Positions 45,621-59,001 of a DNA stretch of 64,000 nucleotides are shown piece after piece. A program made the position numbers and the translations under genes. Within the stretch, counting starts at the first letter, position 1. Each line of letters starts with the position of its first letter. Source of the DNA: Deroplatys truncata (lineage: Eukaryota; Arthropoda; Insecta; Mantodea; Mantidae); the NCBI GenBank assembly GCA_030765065.1, contig CM060975.1:103994094-104058093 (forward strand), given 5' to 3'. The notes below the pieces were generated by a model. The model saw only the letters and a program-made list of their open reading frames with translations, was not told the DNA's origin and searched no databases.

Positions 45621-47049
45621 TTCTTTATTTTAAAATAAACTTTAAAATGTGTTTTAATTTGTATATAACATCAGACAGTTGTAGCAGTAATTTCAGAGCA
45701 TAAGCGCATGTAGATAGATTATCTCCGTAAAATGCTGGCCGAAAAGTTCACATTAGAATAAAGGATTTCATGTACGACGCATTTCATGTGAAAACCAACT
45801 CGTGTCTAGAAGCATGTAAGCAATTTTTAAAGAAAGTTCCTGAAGTTAAATTCTAAGAGACACAGCTAGACGCTTGTTCTTAAATTTACAGAAATTGGTG
45901 TGTCAATAATAACACATTTAATTATGAATATTGGAGAATGCTGAATGCAATTGGAGAAGCTTTAGAAGGTTCAAGAAAATCCCCAAGTCCTCTGTATCGG
46001 GAAGTGGGCGTTTCAAAAGGATTATTTCAGGCCATAATTAAGCTAATAAAGTTGAAAGACTGTTTAGGCACATGTAACCCGGACGTTACGGGGTTAAGCT
46101 TCCGGGAGTCAGGCGCAACTACGTTGTATACCGCTTCCGCGCTCTCTCGGCCGAAACATAATATGACCTAAATTTGTAGGTACTAAAATTAGTATGTTAT
46201 ACTGCACATCATCTATAATGGCTTCCCTTATTTTCTGTATAATATTCAAGTAGACAAATTTGTAACCTGACTCATAGTAACCAAAATTCTAAGTTGGTAA
46301 CTAAAATTAAGTATTTATTTTCCAAGATAATACTCTCTAGTATTTCAAATATACTACGTGCAGAAAGTAGCTTCCTGGGATAATCTGGAGAGCAGACTTA
46401 TATAAAACACAAATGCTTAATCTTGCTGAGAATCCATTTCAAAGTAGCGCGTGTTACTTTAAAAATTACTTTAAAATTTTAAAAAAAAATGTAAATGATT
46501 TTTTAAATGTTGATTTTATGAACAGATATTCTATTAATCACGAATTAAAAGTAAACAGAAACGTTTTAGCTAGCAGTATTTGGTTGGAGTGCGCACATCT
46601 TTCAATTTAAAGAAAAAGTCTCCAGCTATGATACTAGTCACATGGAACGATCGTGAAGCTAATAATTCGGACTTTTTAACGTAGGTAAAGCGATATAACA
46701 TGGTGGAAAAAATGAATTCAAAGTTGGAGAACGTAACAGATATTCATATCACGTGACGATCTCTATTTCATACACATTGTGGGTAATATACCAAGCCCGA
46801 TGAAGGCTTTGAGCAACTACTCCTCGAGAATGCTTGCCGTTTGCATTGTGGTAAATTCTGGCATATGTGTCTTCCTAGCAATAGGGGATTGTAAATAAGT
46901 ATGCCTGAGTTAGGAGATAACTGCCAGCGAGTTATGAGCGATTTTTAAGTTAGAGCTGCAAAGCGAGTTTTGTTAAGTATTCCGCGTAATATATAGTTTA
47001 TTACAGTGGTGATAACAATGTGATAACGGTATTCATTCATTATCTGTTT
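45621..47049. other. Unassigned DNA
   Basis: No recognised gene. Frames at 45938-46171 and 46413-46610 lack domains. Confidence 0.4.
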
Positions 47050-47365
47050 ACCCTCCTCTTATGTAGGACTTACAAGCGGATGCCTGGAGTCAGAGGCCCG
47101 TCGAGGAGCAGACACTCATGGATCAGACAGAACATCCAGGATGGGATGAAGGAAGTAGATGAAACGAAATGTTGGTGAAATCAACAAAATCAATGAAAGA
47201 AAAGGTGATGATGGAGCAGTTGGTGAAAGGAATGGCGGGGGAAAGCGGAGAACCCGGAGAAAACCCGCCCAGACGCCGCTTCGTCCACCATAAATCCCAC
47301 ATGCAGGTCCCTGGGATTGAACCCGGGCCGCCTCGGCCACGGCGCCGCCTCGTGATAAAAGTAGC
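47050..47365 (-). repeat. SINE-C copy (tRNA-derived)
   Basis: The reverse strand has box A CCGTGGCCGAGGCGGCC and box B CCCGGGTTCAATCCC (47305-47350). The body continues left to AGACACTCATGGATCAGACA and AGTCAGAGGCCCGTCG. The body matches 62325-62650. Frames on both strands across it are spurious. Confidence 0.75.
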
Positions 47366-47485
47366 TAGAACAAAATGTTCCCAAGGAATCATAGTAATTA
47401 ATAGGTAGAAAAGGTGTTTTTCCCACTACCAAGCTCTAAGGAATGCCATTGTCAAACTATTTTAAGTTACCAAAGTTGTCCTTTT

Positions 47486-48604
47486 TTAGTTTCTCTACTA
47501 CGTATAGTATGGGAAGTGTTACATTCCACCCAACAATTCCATACTGAGATTTCACCGGAAATAAAAAATTCATATACCTGTGTGAATATGTATCCATGTG
47601 TCTGTGAACAGCATTAACTCAAAAACGAAAAGCCGGATAAATACCAAACTAGGTATTTAGGTTCAGTATCTTTCAAAGATGCGACACGAAGATTTTCAAG
47701 AAAATCCCCCCACTCTAGCTTACTCTTTACATGGAACATTTCTCGAAAATTTTTATTTTCGCAAAAATGGCTCTAAAGATTTTGATTAAAATATCATATA
47801 TTTAAAATATTTTTATGGCAAATGAAATGTATATCAAGAATTTTTTAGGAATGTCCCCAGAAGTCCTCTTTATTTTTAGTGACCTGCATAACTGGTAAAC
47901 CGTAGGAGATAGAAAACATTTTACTAGACTATAAATGTAGATCTCGTTAAAACACACAGTTTATGTCATATATATATAATTTTTTTTTTGGCCGAGTGAA
48001 CTATTTCCGAGATATTCCTTGTTATACTTTTAAATTTTCCAATACTTATACTTTTGCTCAAATGATCATTCCTTATTCGTTTTTTAATGCCCTGGACATG
48101 CAAAGAAAATGGAATGACTCTAGTTCCCGAGGTCGCGGGTTCAAATCCGTCGGAGAGTGGTGGATTTTTTCGGGCGTAAAAATCCTTAGCATGGTTTCCT
48201 TCGGACGGGAAGTCAAGCCGGTGATACCGTGTCGTAGATTTACGGTTCGTAAAAGAACCTCAAGCCTAATAAAGAGGCCTCTGAGCAAACTTTCCGGTCT
48301 TTCACGCCCAATATAGAATTGGATGCTAAGGACCACAGCAGTTAAAGAGTGTCCATAAATAAAAGTCAATTTAATTTAATTTTAGAATGGAATGCTCCAC
48401 ATTGCAACCAGCACTTAAAATATTTGACTATCGCTTAAAGCCCACCATATTCCCCTTGCATCTACAAGAAAATTAGCAATAAGGTTAATCTCTTATGCAA
48501 ACGTTTGTCTCTATTAAAATGAAGTAGATGGAGAATAAGCGTTTGCAAAAATAGTTTGTACAAGAGTAGAGAAAGTCACGTGAAATTAACACATCAGATT
48601 TTTA
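47486..48604 (+). mobile_element. RC1 copy, full length, with SINE-A inside
   Basis: Left end TTAGTTTCTCTACTACGTA at 47486 with a shortened hairpin. Right end AGTAGAGAAAGTCACGTGAA then ATTAACACATCAGATTTTT at 48604. Excluding the 0.27-kb SINE it is about 850 bp. The microsatellite is nearly absent. Confidence 0.92.
48118..48383 (+). repeat. SINE-A copy, head truncated, nested in RC1
   Basis: Starts CTCTAGTTCCCGAGGTCGCG, lacks box A, keeps box B GCGGGTTCAAATCC, and ends AATAAAAGTCAATTTAATTT. It is flanked by AAAATGGAATG and AGAATGGAATG, a short target duplication of RC1 sequence. This proves that it inserted into an existing RC1 copy. Confidence 0.93.
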
Positions 48605-51600
48605 TTCAAGGAAATTAGTTTTATTAAAGCAACTTTTGAGCACAATTATACTTGAAAGAGGTAGCTTTAATACAAAAGGATTTTTCAGCCCTTTTATGAC
48701 ATCCGGTATCTTGAATGTATTTTCTTCGTCGTATTCGTCGCTCTTAGATTCAGTTCCTCTTTGATTAATATAATGATCCAAAATTCTCTCTGTGCAGAAA
48801 TTAATGGCAATACAAACAACGATAGTTTACTGCCGTGTCATAGCAAGGTAGGAATTATGAACACCTGGATGCTTTTGATAATTCATAAATTCTTGTTAGC
48901 AGAAAAAATTAAGTTTGCAACCCGTACAGATAGCTCTTTTTGTACTTCGCTTACGGCTCGTTCCAAAATATTCTCACCACCTTAAAGAAGTACTACGCTT
49001 TCCGACCTGCTGCATAAATAACTATTTTAACCCTTTATTACGATTTTAGCCGTTAGGTTGGACTTGAAATAGTTTCTTTATAAATGGATTGGCAGCTCTT
49101 AAATTTTAACATAAAAATAGAGAGTATTATGGGGAGTAAGCTTTACTTTATGTTTAAAATAGTTCCTATGTAAAAATATATGGAGAACAACATAGCATTG
49201 AATAGTTACATGTAGAATAACATAATGCGGATAGAAAAATAATGCTTATTTGAATAACAGGTAAGATATATTTCAACAAACATTGTGGCGAGCATATTTA
49301 GAGTTATGTTGGTACGCCTAACACGGGGTCGGCGCTTCCGGAATGAGTTTGGTAGACCTGTTCATTCCGAAAGGCTCAACTCAAATTTTGGTAGCTTGAT
49401 TTTGTTCTAAATTAGCTCAGAATGTTTTGGTGGCTTTGAGGCCTTTTGATAGGAAGTAGGAATGGGAATGGTTGCACATAAAATGATTGGAGATTAATTG
49501 TTGGACCTCTCTGACAGCAAGACCTCTTAATGTAGATAGGTAGGTGGATGGATGGATGGAAGGATGGATGGATAGATAAGGTATCTTTATTAGTTTCATA
49601 TTATCGAAGTTATTACATAATTATTTAGTGCATGTTCATTGACCGTGCATGCATATTTAAAATACAAGGTATGGTGGCAAAAGAAAAAACAGAAAAACAA
49701 AAAAACCAAGAAGGAAAATAGATATAAATTGCCTTTCACTAACTGAAAAGAAAACCCTAGCTTCGCGCACTTTAGCTAAGAAATTGCCCGTTTTGCCAGT
49801 TCCTCTGGTCAGCCAGTAGATCCCAACATGCCAACCTTCTTCTACAGGACTTAAGAATTTTTCTTTGAGTTTAATTATTCGCTGGTTCTCCCATTGTGCG
49901 CATTTCGCCAAAATTTGTACCCATTCCTCACCCAAATCACAGAAGTGGTGTGCTCTCTGCACCTACCTCGTGGTAAGGATGAATTATGGGCGATGACTTT
50001 TTTGTGAACAACATGTAAGGTTAAAGTAACATCTTTTGTTAATATAATAGACACTTGTAGCGATCTAACTACTCTCTTCTTTAGACTTCTTTATATATTC
50101 CTCAACTCAAATCCTTAGTTTCGTATGCTTAGCGAGTTTCACCCCGTTGTCATGGCTTTAAGTATGGAAAGGTTCGGGAAATTGCTTAATTAATCTATAT
50201 TCGTGGCAATGTGGAAGAATAAATGTAATATTTATACTTATACACAATAAATTTAAAAAAAACTTGGTATCATACGTTCTGGAGTGGACTTCAGGTGCCA
50301 GGATGCATTATAGTAGGTTTTATTTTAATGTTTTAATGAATAAATAATGTGAATTTTTAAGTAGTAGAGAAAGTGGTATGCACATAAGATTTTTCTGTGA
50401 CATTGTATTATTTTCCATAAGCTGATGACGCCTATAAACCTTCCATTTGAAAACCGCTTATCGAGAATTCGTTTCCAAAATGTGTGGCAGTATTTTTCTA
50501 CTCCGCTTATTCAACTGTGTGTGTTTTAAATAGGTATTACCAAAGTTAGCAACACGAAGTAGACAAGAGGAACATCAGTGACATTACTTCAACAGAACTT
50601 CTACATTAACGACGACTGCTGAAGGAGGGTTCTAGCGGTTGCCATTACTAACCACGCCTACACTCTTTTGTTTTCCCACATGGGACACAGCCATTTGTTT
50701 TTCTTCGAATTCCTACTTTTGTCTGCAACAGGAGGGAAAGAGGCAGCTTCTCTCAGTTGGCACGCGTGTTCTGGGTCAATGGGAGAGAGACAAAAGTTTG
50801 ATATAACACTTTCTTCATCCATGCAGAGAGGCGTTGTGGGTCTTCCAACCCGTGGGAAATCACAAACACAATTACGTCATACGGCGCATATTGATAACCT
50901 ATCTGTATTCACACGCACATCCTTTCCAAATACATACGTTTCAAAATCAAAATATTGCCTTGTTATTCCTGCTTCCAAAGCCCCTCCAGTATATTGACAG
51001 TACGGCTCGGAATTCTTTCAAAACGGAAGCCCTAACATGAGTCCCAAAAACACTGTGGGCAAGAGCGAGGACTGGGTAAACATACTATGTTGCACTTAAA
51101 AACAGCCACGTGAAACTGAAAGCATGAATGCAAAACTTTCATCTTTCCTAAGCGGAGATGGTTCTGCCAATCTCGACAATGTTAATTTACCTAATTTCAG
51201 GTGTGCTTTTCTTGAAACCTTCAGTGCAATAACATGAATATTTTTGAATATTTAATTAACTCTTCTTCTTGGTGTTAAACTAAACTTCGTATAAATTTAA
51301 TTTTAATTTAAGAACATAATTCTAATAATTATAAATTTCTTTATTTAAAAATGTGGAAATTAAGGTTTTATTTTGAATTTTAATACTTTTATCATTAACA
51401 TTCTATTGCAGAAAACTTTTATAAAGCTATACAAAAAATGACTACAAAAATGTTGGGAGTCATTGAAAATATTCATAGCGTGTGGCAATTAATTTTTCTT
51501 AGCACTAACCGTTTGCGCAGTATTGCTGTTATATGAAAATTGTGCTAAAATTTACCTGGTAGTTATTAAAGCTAATAACTTCAAATTCACAATGAACATG

Positions 51601-51989
51601 AAACCAACGTATTAGCAATTTAATATAAAAAATGTTAATAATCAAATGACTAAAATCCAGAATAAAAATTTTAATTTCAATTTTAGAAGTAAACCCTTAT
51701 ATATATATTAAAAAATAGGTTGTATGAAACGAAAATAAAAATTATATAACATTGACTTAACAATAAGTTAAATCTTCAAAAAATCTTAATGTTTGTATGT
51801 TAAATAGTTTCTAGGAAAAGTATACCTAAATTTAGGCAAATTAACATTGTCGAAATACGGAGAAAGCATTAAAAGTTTTAGTTGTAGCATAACAAGCTAT
51901 GGAAAGAAAAAGGAAAAAATAAGAATTCCAAACTTTCGAGCATGTCTATCAGATGTAATACTTGGGAAAGTATACATACGCAACAAGAA
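48605..51989. other. Unassigned DNA
   Basis: A (GGAT)n-like microsatellite lies at about 49546-49575. An A-rich tract at 49677-49715 next to a protein-like minus stretch (49657-49962, MQRAHHFCDLGEEWVQILAK...) could be the tail of an old retrotransposed fragment, but the protein is not recognised. A possible RC1 right-end scrap (GTAGTAGAGAAAGTGGTA) lies at 50355-50395. Confidence 0.35.
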
Positions 51990-52208
51990 TATTCCGAAAT
52001 AAATTATTTTACACTAATAGTATATTTCAATGAGCTCGACATTTTCTTCGCAGTATATTTTTCTATATTTCTACACAAAATCGATTCAGGATGAAGAGGG
52101 ATTCACAAACTATCCACATAAAATTTAAATAGATATTACATATAAGGTCATATTGATACCTCCTATATATTGTAATCAAAACTGGTAGAACCGTTTTTGA
52201 GCCGTATT

Positions 52209-52247
<39 letters not shown>

Positions 52248-52508
52248 GTAAGTGTTAGAGTGGATGGATTGTATTGAAACTGTTCGCCTGGGCGACTTTG
52301 GTATTTATTATTAGGTAAGCGTGCTATTTAGTATTAAGTCTAACTTTTCAGTTCTTTGTTGTGCTTTCACACACATGCATATGCTCACACAGTTTTTTCT
52401 AAAAACATTTTTATTCAGCGGAGCTGAAAATATAACTCTTATGATGAGTTTTTAGGTGGAGTACAATACTTCCTCTACCTGCTCTATGTAGGTGGTAGGG
52501 GAAATTAA
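51990..52508 (-). mobile_element. RC1 copy, left and middle part, old
   Basis: Reverse-strand internal blocks from about 52020 (GAGCTCGACATTTTCTTC region) lead to the left end with a decayed hairpin (ACTTCCTCTACCTGCTCTAT, then GTGGTAGGGGAAATTAA) at 52508. A (TA)n tract at 52214-52243 interrupts it. Confidence 0.68.
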
Positions 52509-54885
52509 ATCATTTGCTTGGTAAGTTTTCAAACATGGAAACATTATAAGACATGTAGTGGTATACAACAGCAGATAATCCACATTTTGTTATTTTCACA
52601 ACCTTCTTTAAGTGCCTCGTTTCACTGCAATTTAGCATTTTAACAGTAAATCGAAGCTTATGCCAGTTATGGCGAATGTTACTTAAACCGTACGCAGCCT
52701 TTAATTTATTTTTTATACAGCATGGCCTAAAAGTTGAACTTCTAATACAGAGCACACGAGCTAAAATCTTTAGATTATCGCCCTAGTGCGATAATCCACA
52801 GTGTGGCCAACTTTGGTTTCAAGTCCAATTACATGGCAATTACGTTTTGTATTTCCACATGTTTAACATGACCTGGTTTGGTTAGGTTTTACTTTTCATT
52901 ATGTTTTTATATAATTAATTTCTCATGGCGCTCACATTATCTGTTCACAACACAAATCGTAATGCTTCAATTTTTCGCAATTCGTTATGGAGTTAACCAA
53001 AAGGTTATATTGTCAGCTTTCTTTGATATAAAACGTTACTGATCTATCTAACCTACATAAATATTAAATGGCGGAAGTTATGAATTCAGGCCTATGGATT
53101 TTGTTTCGCAAACATTCCTACTCGCCAAATAAAACAACACTTCTACCCCGTGCATCATAATCTAATACTATCTGCGACCATTTAATGATGGCTATTTATC
53201 CATCATCTTATCACCATCGTAATAAATCAATATACTTACATGTCATGCTTAACATTCAAAACGAAAACAATATTTATTATTACTACACATTTCTTACAAA
53301 TAAAATAACACAACAGATTATTAGAAGCAGAATTTCATCAACAGTATATTATTAATTACATAGATTAATATCACAATGAATAATTCAAAATATGTGACGA
53401 TTGTTAAGTATAATTTTCCTAATAATTCTGAATTATTACATTATCTTTTAAACCAAAAATATTTAAAGAAGTGATACTTTCTTCAGAATAACTCATTATT
53501 CACAGCGAACTAAGTCTATTTTGCTTGATTCCAGATCATACACATCATTCCATTTTTACCGTATACAAATTAATATCGTTATATCAATTCTTTTGTTTCT
53601 AGAGCAACGTTACTATGATCAACAGAATAATATTAACTATGCTTTTTTTTCATTGAATCACAGAGTATCACAATATTTACTGAATGATAATGCTGTTATT
53701 TACGCATAAACGTAATCGTCATCGTGAACGTAGATAAGGTAAGTAGCCATTATTAAATGGTCGCGGATAAAATATTGTATCCAACTAGTGGGGTGGGCAT
53801 AATTACCGCTCTCATGTAATTACAGAACCCGGCTTACGCCTCGTTCTGGCAAAACACATTCGAGTGGTAATGACGCTCATATCCCACTAGTTGCGTAAAT
53901 AACTAGTATTTTATTGTATTTCTAATTGCTAAGCAAAACACAGCAGTTCGGCTTAAAAGAAATAATGTCAAGAGTTATTTTGGCATTCAGATAGATAATA
54001 TTAAGATAATTTTCTGAAATCAAATTAAGATCCCGTCGCTCATTCTTATAACCTTTCAATTTTAATCTTGATTTTAAATAATTCAGGTCGTTTCAGTTTT
54101 CTCTATCAAAAAGACTCCCTAAGCCATGGAAGCAGGAAGTTCACTTGTTTCATAGCCTTCGTTATTTCTTTTCTAGCTTTTATTTTGCATCTCTGTTTTC
54201 CTCTTCATTGTTATGTTCTGGTATGTATAAAAAGTTGCGTTTCCATTATTCTTTTGTTATCTGAAATACTACAAAGAAACCTCTCATAAAAGCCTTAGCT
54301 TTAGTAGTCTCCGAGACACAATAAAACCTATATTCTGTAGCTATTTGATTTAATCTCGAGGTAAAAATATACCATTTTTGTAAAATTCTTATATATCAGC
54401 GAAGTTCTTTGAGACCAGCGCTATGATGATAATAAATTCCACAGGATATCGAGAACTTTATATCCCCAGTCTTTGTGCCCCGTGAAGTGTGAATTTCATT
54501 TTCTTCTTCCATCATTCTTTCATTTCCCATTCTCTTTTACCCACTCCCCGCCCGCGCGCGTCGATCTTCTCACGAGTTGACTTCGCCGGGGGCAGAACCC
54601 TGATGTTGAATAGCAAGATGAGATATCGATGCAAGTCCCTCACCCTTTAGCCACGGCTACACTAAATTTAGTTTTCAACCTTCCCTTTGGAGGGTGGCAG
54701 GCACCTTATCACTGTGTTATTATCGAAATGGCATACGTTTGCAGGAAATGAGTACAATACCTGCACATGATGTAGAACATAACACATTTATCATGAAGCA
54801 GCTATTGGTAGCTTTTATCACAATGTTTCTGTCTTCAAAAGCGTTGTCCAATAAAACACTTTAAGGGGGAGGTATACTAAACAAT
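52509..54885. other. Unassigned AT-rich DNA
   Basis: Contains the palindromic element at 53766-53917, listed separately. No gene recognised. Confidence 0.4.
53766..53917. repeat. Palindromic (foldback) repeat
   Basis: Outer arms are inverted copies sharing CAACTAGTGGG and ATTACC (53783-53806 and about 53866-53895). An inner hairpin CAGAAC...GTTCTG lies at 53823-53848 around a GC-rich core. About 150 bp, no coding. It may be a small MITE. Confidence 0.55.
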
Positions 54886-56016
54886 TTTTATTTTTTCTAA
54901 TTCGATACTGAAATCAGCAAAAATTCGAAACCGAAATTTCATTGGAAATACACGTTTTAAGGCTCTTTAATTCAAACAAAGCATTCTTATAAAAAGGGCG
55001 CGCGGGCGCGTGTGTATGTGTGAATAGAGAAAAGTTAAAACATGAAAATTCGCCAAAATACCAAACTTGATACTTAGGTTCATCATTTTTAAGGATGGGA
55101 TACGAATTTTCAGAAAATCCCTTCACTCCGAAATACCCTTTACATGCAAAATGTTTCGTTATTTTCGATTTTCTCAAAAATGGCTAATGATTTTCATTAA
55201 AATACCATGTGTTAAGATATTTTCATGACAAAAAAAACGCACTATCTTGAATTTTCTGGAAATAGCCTGTGAAGTCGGCTTCATTCTCAATAACTTTTGT
55301 GTAATTGATAAACCGTAAGAAATACAAAATATGTTGCTACACAAAAATGTAAGTCTCATTAAAAAACAAAATTTGTCAAATAAGGTTTTGTGGCGTTAAG
55401 CATTTCCGAGATATTCTTTGTTATTGCTTTGGATTTTCGAATACTTATACTTTTTTAAGTGGTAAGTCGCTATTCTTTTACTATTATTATTATTATTTAT
55501 GGACACCCTTTAAGTACTATGGTCCTTAGCTTGCCATTCTATATTGGGCGTGAAAGACCCTAATTTTGCTCAGTGGCCTCTTATCAGGCTTGAGGTTCTT
55601 TTACGTGCCGTAAAACTACAACAAGGCGCCACCGGCTTTATTCCCTTCCGAAGGAAGCCATGCTAAGGATTTTTACGCCCGTAAAAATCCATCGCCCTCC
55701 GCCGGGTTTGAACCCGCGACCTCGGGAACTGCAGGCTAGCATAGTAACCACTACACCACGGAGGAGCGACTATTCGTTTTTCCCGTGGCCATGCAAAGAA
55801 CATGGAATTTCAAAGCCATCACAAAGCAATCCGCTTTTTAAAAATATGACTATCGCTTTAGAACTACTGTAGCTAATACCCACAATGAAATGAAAGGGTT
55901 TAAATATGTAATGAAATTTTATCTCTATTAACAAGAATAGATCGAAGAAGAAGCTGTTGTAAGAATAGTTTATGGAAGAGTGAGTAGAGAAACTCATCTG
56001 AATGCAACACAAAATA
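54886..56016 (+). mobile_element. RC1 copy with SINE-A inside, old
   Basis: A diverged left end lies at about 54886, before the ATTCGAAACCGAAATTTCAT block. The microsatellite is a GCGCGCGGGCGCGTGTGTAT remnant at about 54998. The right end GAGTAGAGAAACTCATCTGA lies at about 55985. It is split by a SINE at 55476-55765. Confidence 0.83.
55476..55765 (-). repeat. SINE-A copy, full length, nested in RC1
   Basis: The reverse strand has the full head TCCTCCGTGGTGTAGTGGTT (box A) and GCGGGTTCAAACCCGG (box B). The body ends in ATAAATAATAATAATAATAG. Flanking AGTCGCTATTC and AGCGACTATTC are a decayed target duplication of RC1 sequence. Confidence 0.92.
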
Positions 56017-58439
56017 AGTAAATAAAAAAAAACTTATTTTCTTTTTGCTTTGAATCGTTCCTTCGAGTCAGATACATGGAACAAATCATTTACAGCTGTT
56101 CTACCTCTGTAAAACGTGATCAGGCAACCATTTTTATGCAGTTTGTTAGTATCTTGATAGGATAGTTTATAACGTTACAGCTCTGTTCCTGGGATATATA
56201 GTATTTTTTGTTGCTGTTTACGTTTTTTATCACAAGAACACACATTACTTGAAATATTAAGCTACAAGTATGATCGGATGTGCTTGTTCGTTAAATTCTA
56301 ATGACTATTGTTCTGTAAAGTAATTAAAGTTTGAAATGAATTTTAATTACGCATATAATAAGTATAAGCTGTTTAAAAAACTCGGTATTTTAAAATGTCC
56401 TTCAATATTTTCAAGCTTGCGCTGGTATAAATGCCTAGTATTTTAACAGTGTGAGGAATATGCAGTGAATCTATCTAAAAAATGAAAGGAGCTTAAGTAT
56501 TTGAAACTAAATATATAAAAAAAATGTAGGAGTGCATAAATCCTAAACCATAAAAAGTAATACGTAAATGAGTAGGAAAAACACTTGAATATTTTTCAAA
56601 AAATTCACTGGTAGCTTAAGTAATGTAAATATGATATTTTTATGCCATTAAATATGCTCGCAATAGATAAAATATTTAAGAATAATCCATATTTATACCA
56701 TTAAACGATTAACATATAAGATAAGCATCATCAAGTCCACATCATGCTGTGTATAGAAGGGATCAGGCGCGTCGGATACTGTTCAATTTTAATTTAAATT
56801 GGCACTGCGAAGATTACCTCACTTACTCAGTCTCCCCATTGCTTTAAAAGGAATGTGCATTCAAGCATAGCAGTGCTCCGCTCGAAATTTCAACGGAAAA
56901 TCGGAGAAACAATCACGGATATACTGATGGGACTGTAAGTCTGCTGTGTTAACTTAAATAAATTTCCCAATGCTTAAATTTGACAAAGAGTAAGCATCTG
57001 AAATGACTTACATATATTAATCTCCTAAGCGTAAGGGTCCACTAGTCCACATCTTACGCTTCGAACTTATTAGATCTGTGCAATGCGACCTCTTGGTGAC
57101 TTATCTTCCCATTAATGTGAAAAATGTGCGGATGCATTGCTCGAAAGTGCAAAGCCATCAGCACGTATTGGGAAAGGTGCCTCTCTTACAATCCGTCACT
57201 GGTTTACCGATATTCCCATGCGTGCGTTACGTTAAAGGCCCCCCCCCCTTGGTGAAAAACGTATGATTACAAACAATTACCTATAACATCCAGAGTTTTT
57301 AAGACCATGTAATGAAACTTGGCGTCAACATTTGAAATACTAATGCTCACTAACACTGAAAGTTTGAAATTTTTTCCTAGCACGTTAATAGCTAATAATA
57401 CAAAACTTTCCTTGTACTTTTCGTGAGAATTCATACAGCCAATTGTATTCAACCTTTGCGATCAAGTTCCTTATACGGCGATGATAAATAGTGTGCAGTA
57501 AAATTTTGATTAACATACTGCTTTTTTAAATAGAAAAAATTATAATTTTGGTTTGAAAAAGAGTCCTTCAATTCATTGGTATTCATAATCGCAAAGCCTA
57601 TCATTTTTAAAATATCAAAAATATGCTTACTGGATTCTTTATTGTACACTTTTAGATAATACTTAGTTTCACTGCTGAATTAAGTATATTTGGTTTCACA
57701 AAAAGGCGCCTTATTTGTAGAAAAAAATTGTCCATCTTATGACACCTCTATTTCAAGGCTGAAAATATGCTGTTGGTGGGATGTTTAAATGTGCTTAGAG
57801 GTGGAAACAAACAAAATGCCCTAGGAACGTGTTACAAAATGTATAATCTATCAAATAAAAACGTTAGAAAGAAAATTCACTTTGCCTACATGTACCCTTA
57901 TTTGGACGCTGTTGCATTTGACTTAACGAACATTTTTCTGTGCGTCCGAACCTACAATTGAAAATTTATCTTGATTCCGATTTTCTGGATGCACTAGTAT
58001 GCCATTTATTTTATTCTTATTAATTTTGAAATAAATTATAAAAGATTCGACAATACACAACGCAGTATGTGCATATTAAGTTATAAGGGTTAGTAAAGCA
58101 TAACTAGTTCATGCTAAACCTCCTTAAATCTGGTGAATCAAACCGACACGGCATTAGAATTACCTGAACATCCGACAGAATGGTAATATGTAGATTAGTT
58201 ACCACTATCAATGGCATAGCGTCTCTACCTCAAAGTTTGAGACAAACATTCTTTTAGCTGATCTTGGTTTTCAGTTTTCCATAACATTTAAACATAAATT
58301 ACACTAGTCTGCATGATATTGGATGACTGAAAACTAATAAATGATTCTGACTCACTTTTGTATGCTGATTTCAGAACTGCTTTTAGCTTTTTTCTATCAC
58401 GTACAGTTTTTTTTCACAATTGCACTTCAAAGCTATAGA
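56017..58439. other. Unassigned AT-rich DNA
   Basis: No gene supported. A C-run of about ten bases lies at 57240-57249. Frames here have no recognised domains. Confidence 0.4.
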
Positions 58440-58998
58440 GATATAAAGATATTGCTTCCGCCACTACACATAAAATTGGGCTTCATAAGCAATTTGTAAG
58501 GACTCTACCACAGGATGGACCCTGCTTCAAGTACCTTTCCAAGAAATTTCCCTTCATTACACAAGACAAATTAAAGGCTGGAATTTTTGTTGGTCCTCAA
58601 ATAAAGAAATTGATGAAGGGTGAAGATTTTGAGAAGGCAATGAATGAGAAGAGAAATAGAAGCATGGACCGCCTTCCGATTAGTTACTGAAAACTTCTTA
58701 AAACAATAACAAAGATCCTAATTACAAGGCCATTGTCGAAACAATGTTGGAAAACTTCAAGAAGATGGGTTGTAACATGAGTGTAAAGGTGCATTTTCTG
58801 CATTCACATATCCACTACTTATCAGAAAATCTGGGACATTATAGTGAAGACAGGGTGAACGTTTTCACCAAGATATTAAGAAAAAGGAGAAGAGGTACCA
58901 GGGGAGAGGGAATGAAATTATGATGGCCGACTACTGTTGGATGTTGAGAGGGACAGTCATCTTCAAGGATCTGCAAGGAAGTCAAAGGAGGGAAAGTT
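58440..58998 (+). pseudogene. Remnant of a widespread arthropod repetitive protein (FHQDI..RYQG..ADYCW family)
   Basis: Readable pieces in order are LLPPLHIKLGFI (58455-58490), KYLSKKFPFITQDKLKAGIF with VGPQIKKLMKG (58540-58625), AWTAFRLVTENFL (58665-58695), NYKAIVETMLENFKKMGCNM with SVKVHFLHSHIHYL (58715-58830), and RFHQDIKKKEKRYQGRG with MMADYCWMLRG (58860-58955). I recognise this as the C-terminal part of a protein present in many copies across arthropod and other invertebrate genomes. I do not know its biochemical function or the element class that carries it. The pieces lie in more than one frame, so it is dead. It ends just where RC1 begins at 59002. Confidence 0.72.
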
Positions 58999-59001
58999 TG
59001 A

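Noticed and set aside
47116-47432. Overlapping frames on both strands
   Set aside because: They fall within a GC-richer tRNA-derived SINE.
50355-50395. RC1 right end
   Set aside because: GTAGTAGAGAAAGT and a following AAGATTTTT fit, but the interior does not align. Too short to list as a copy.
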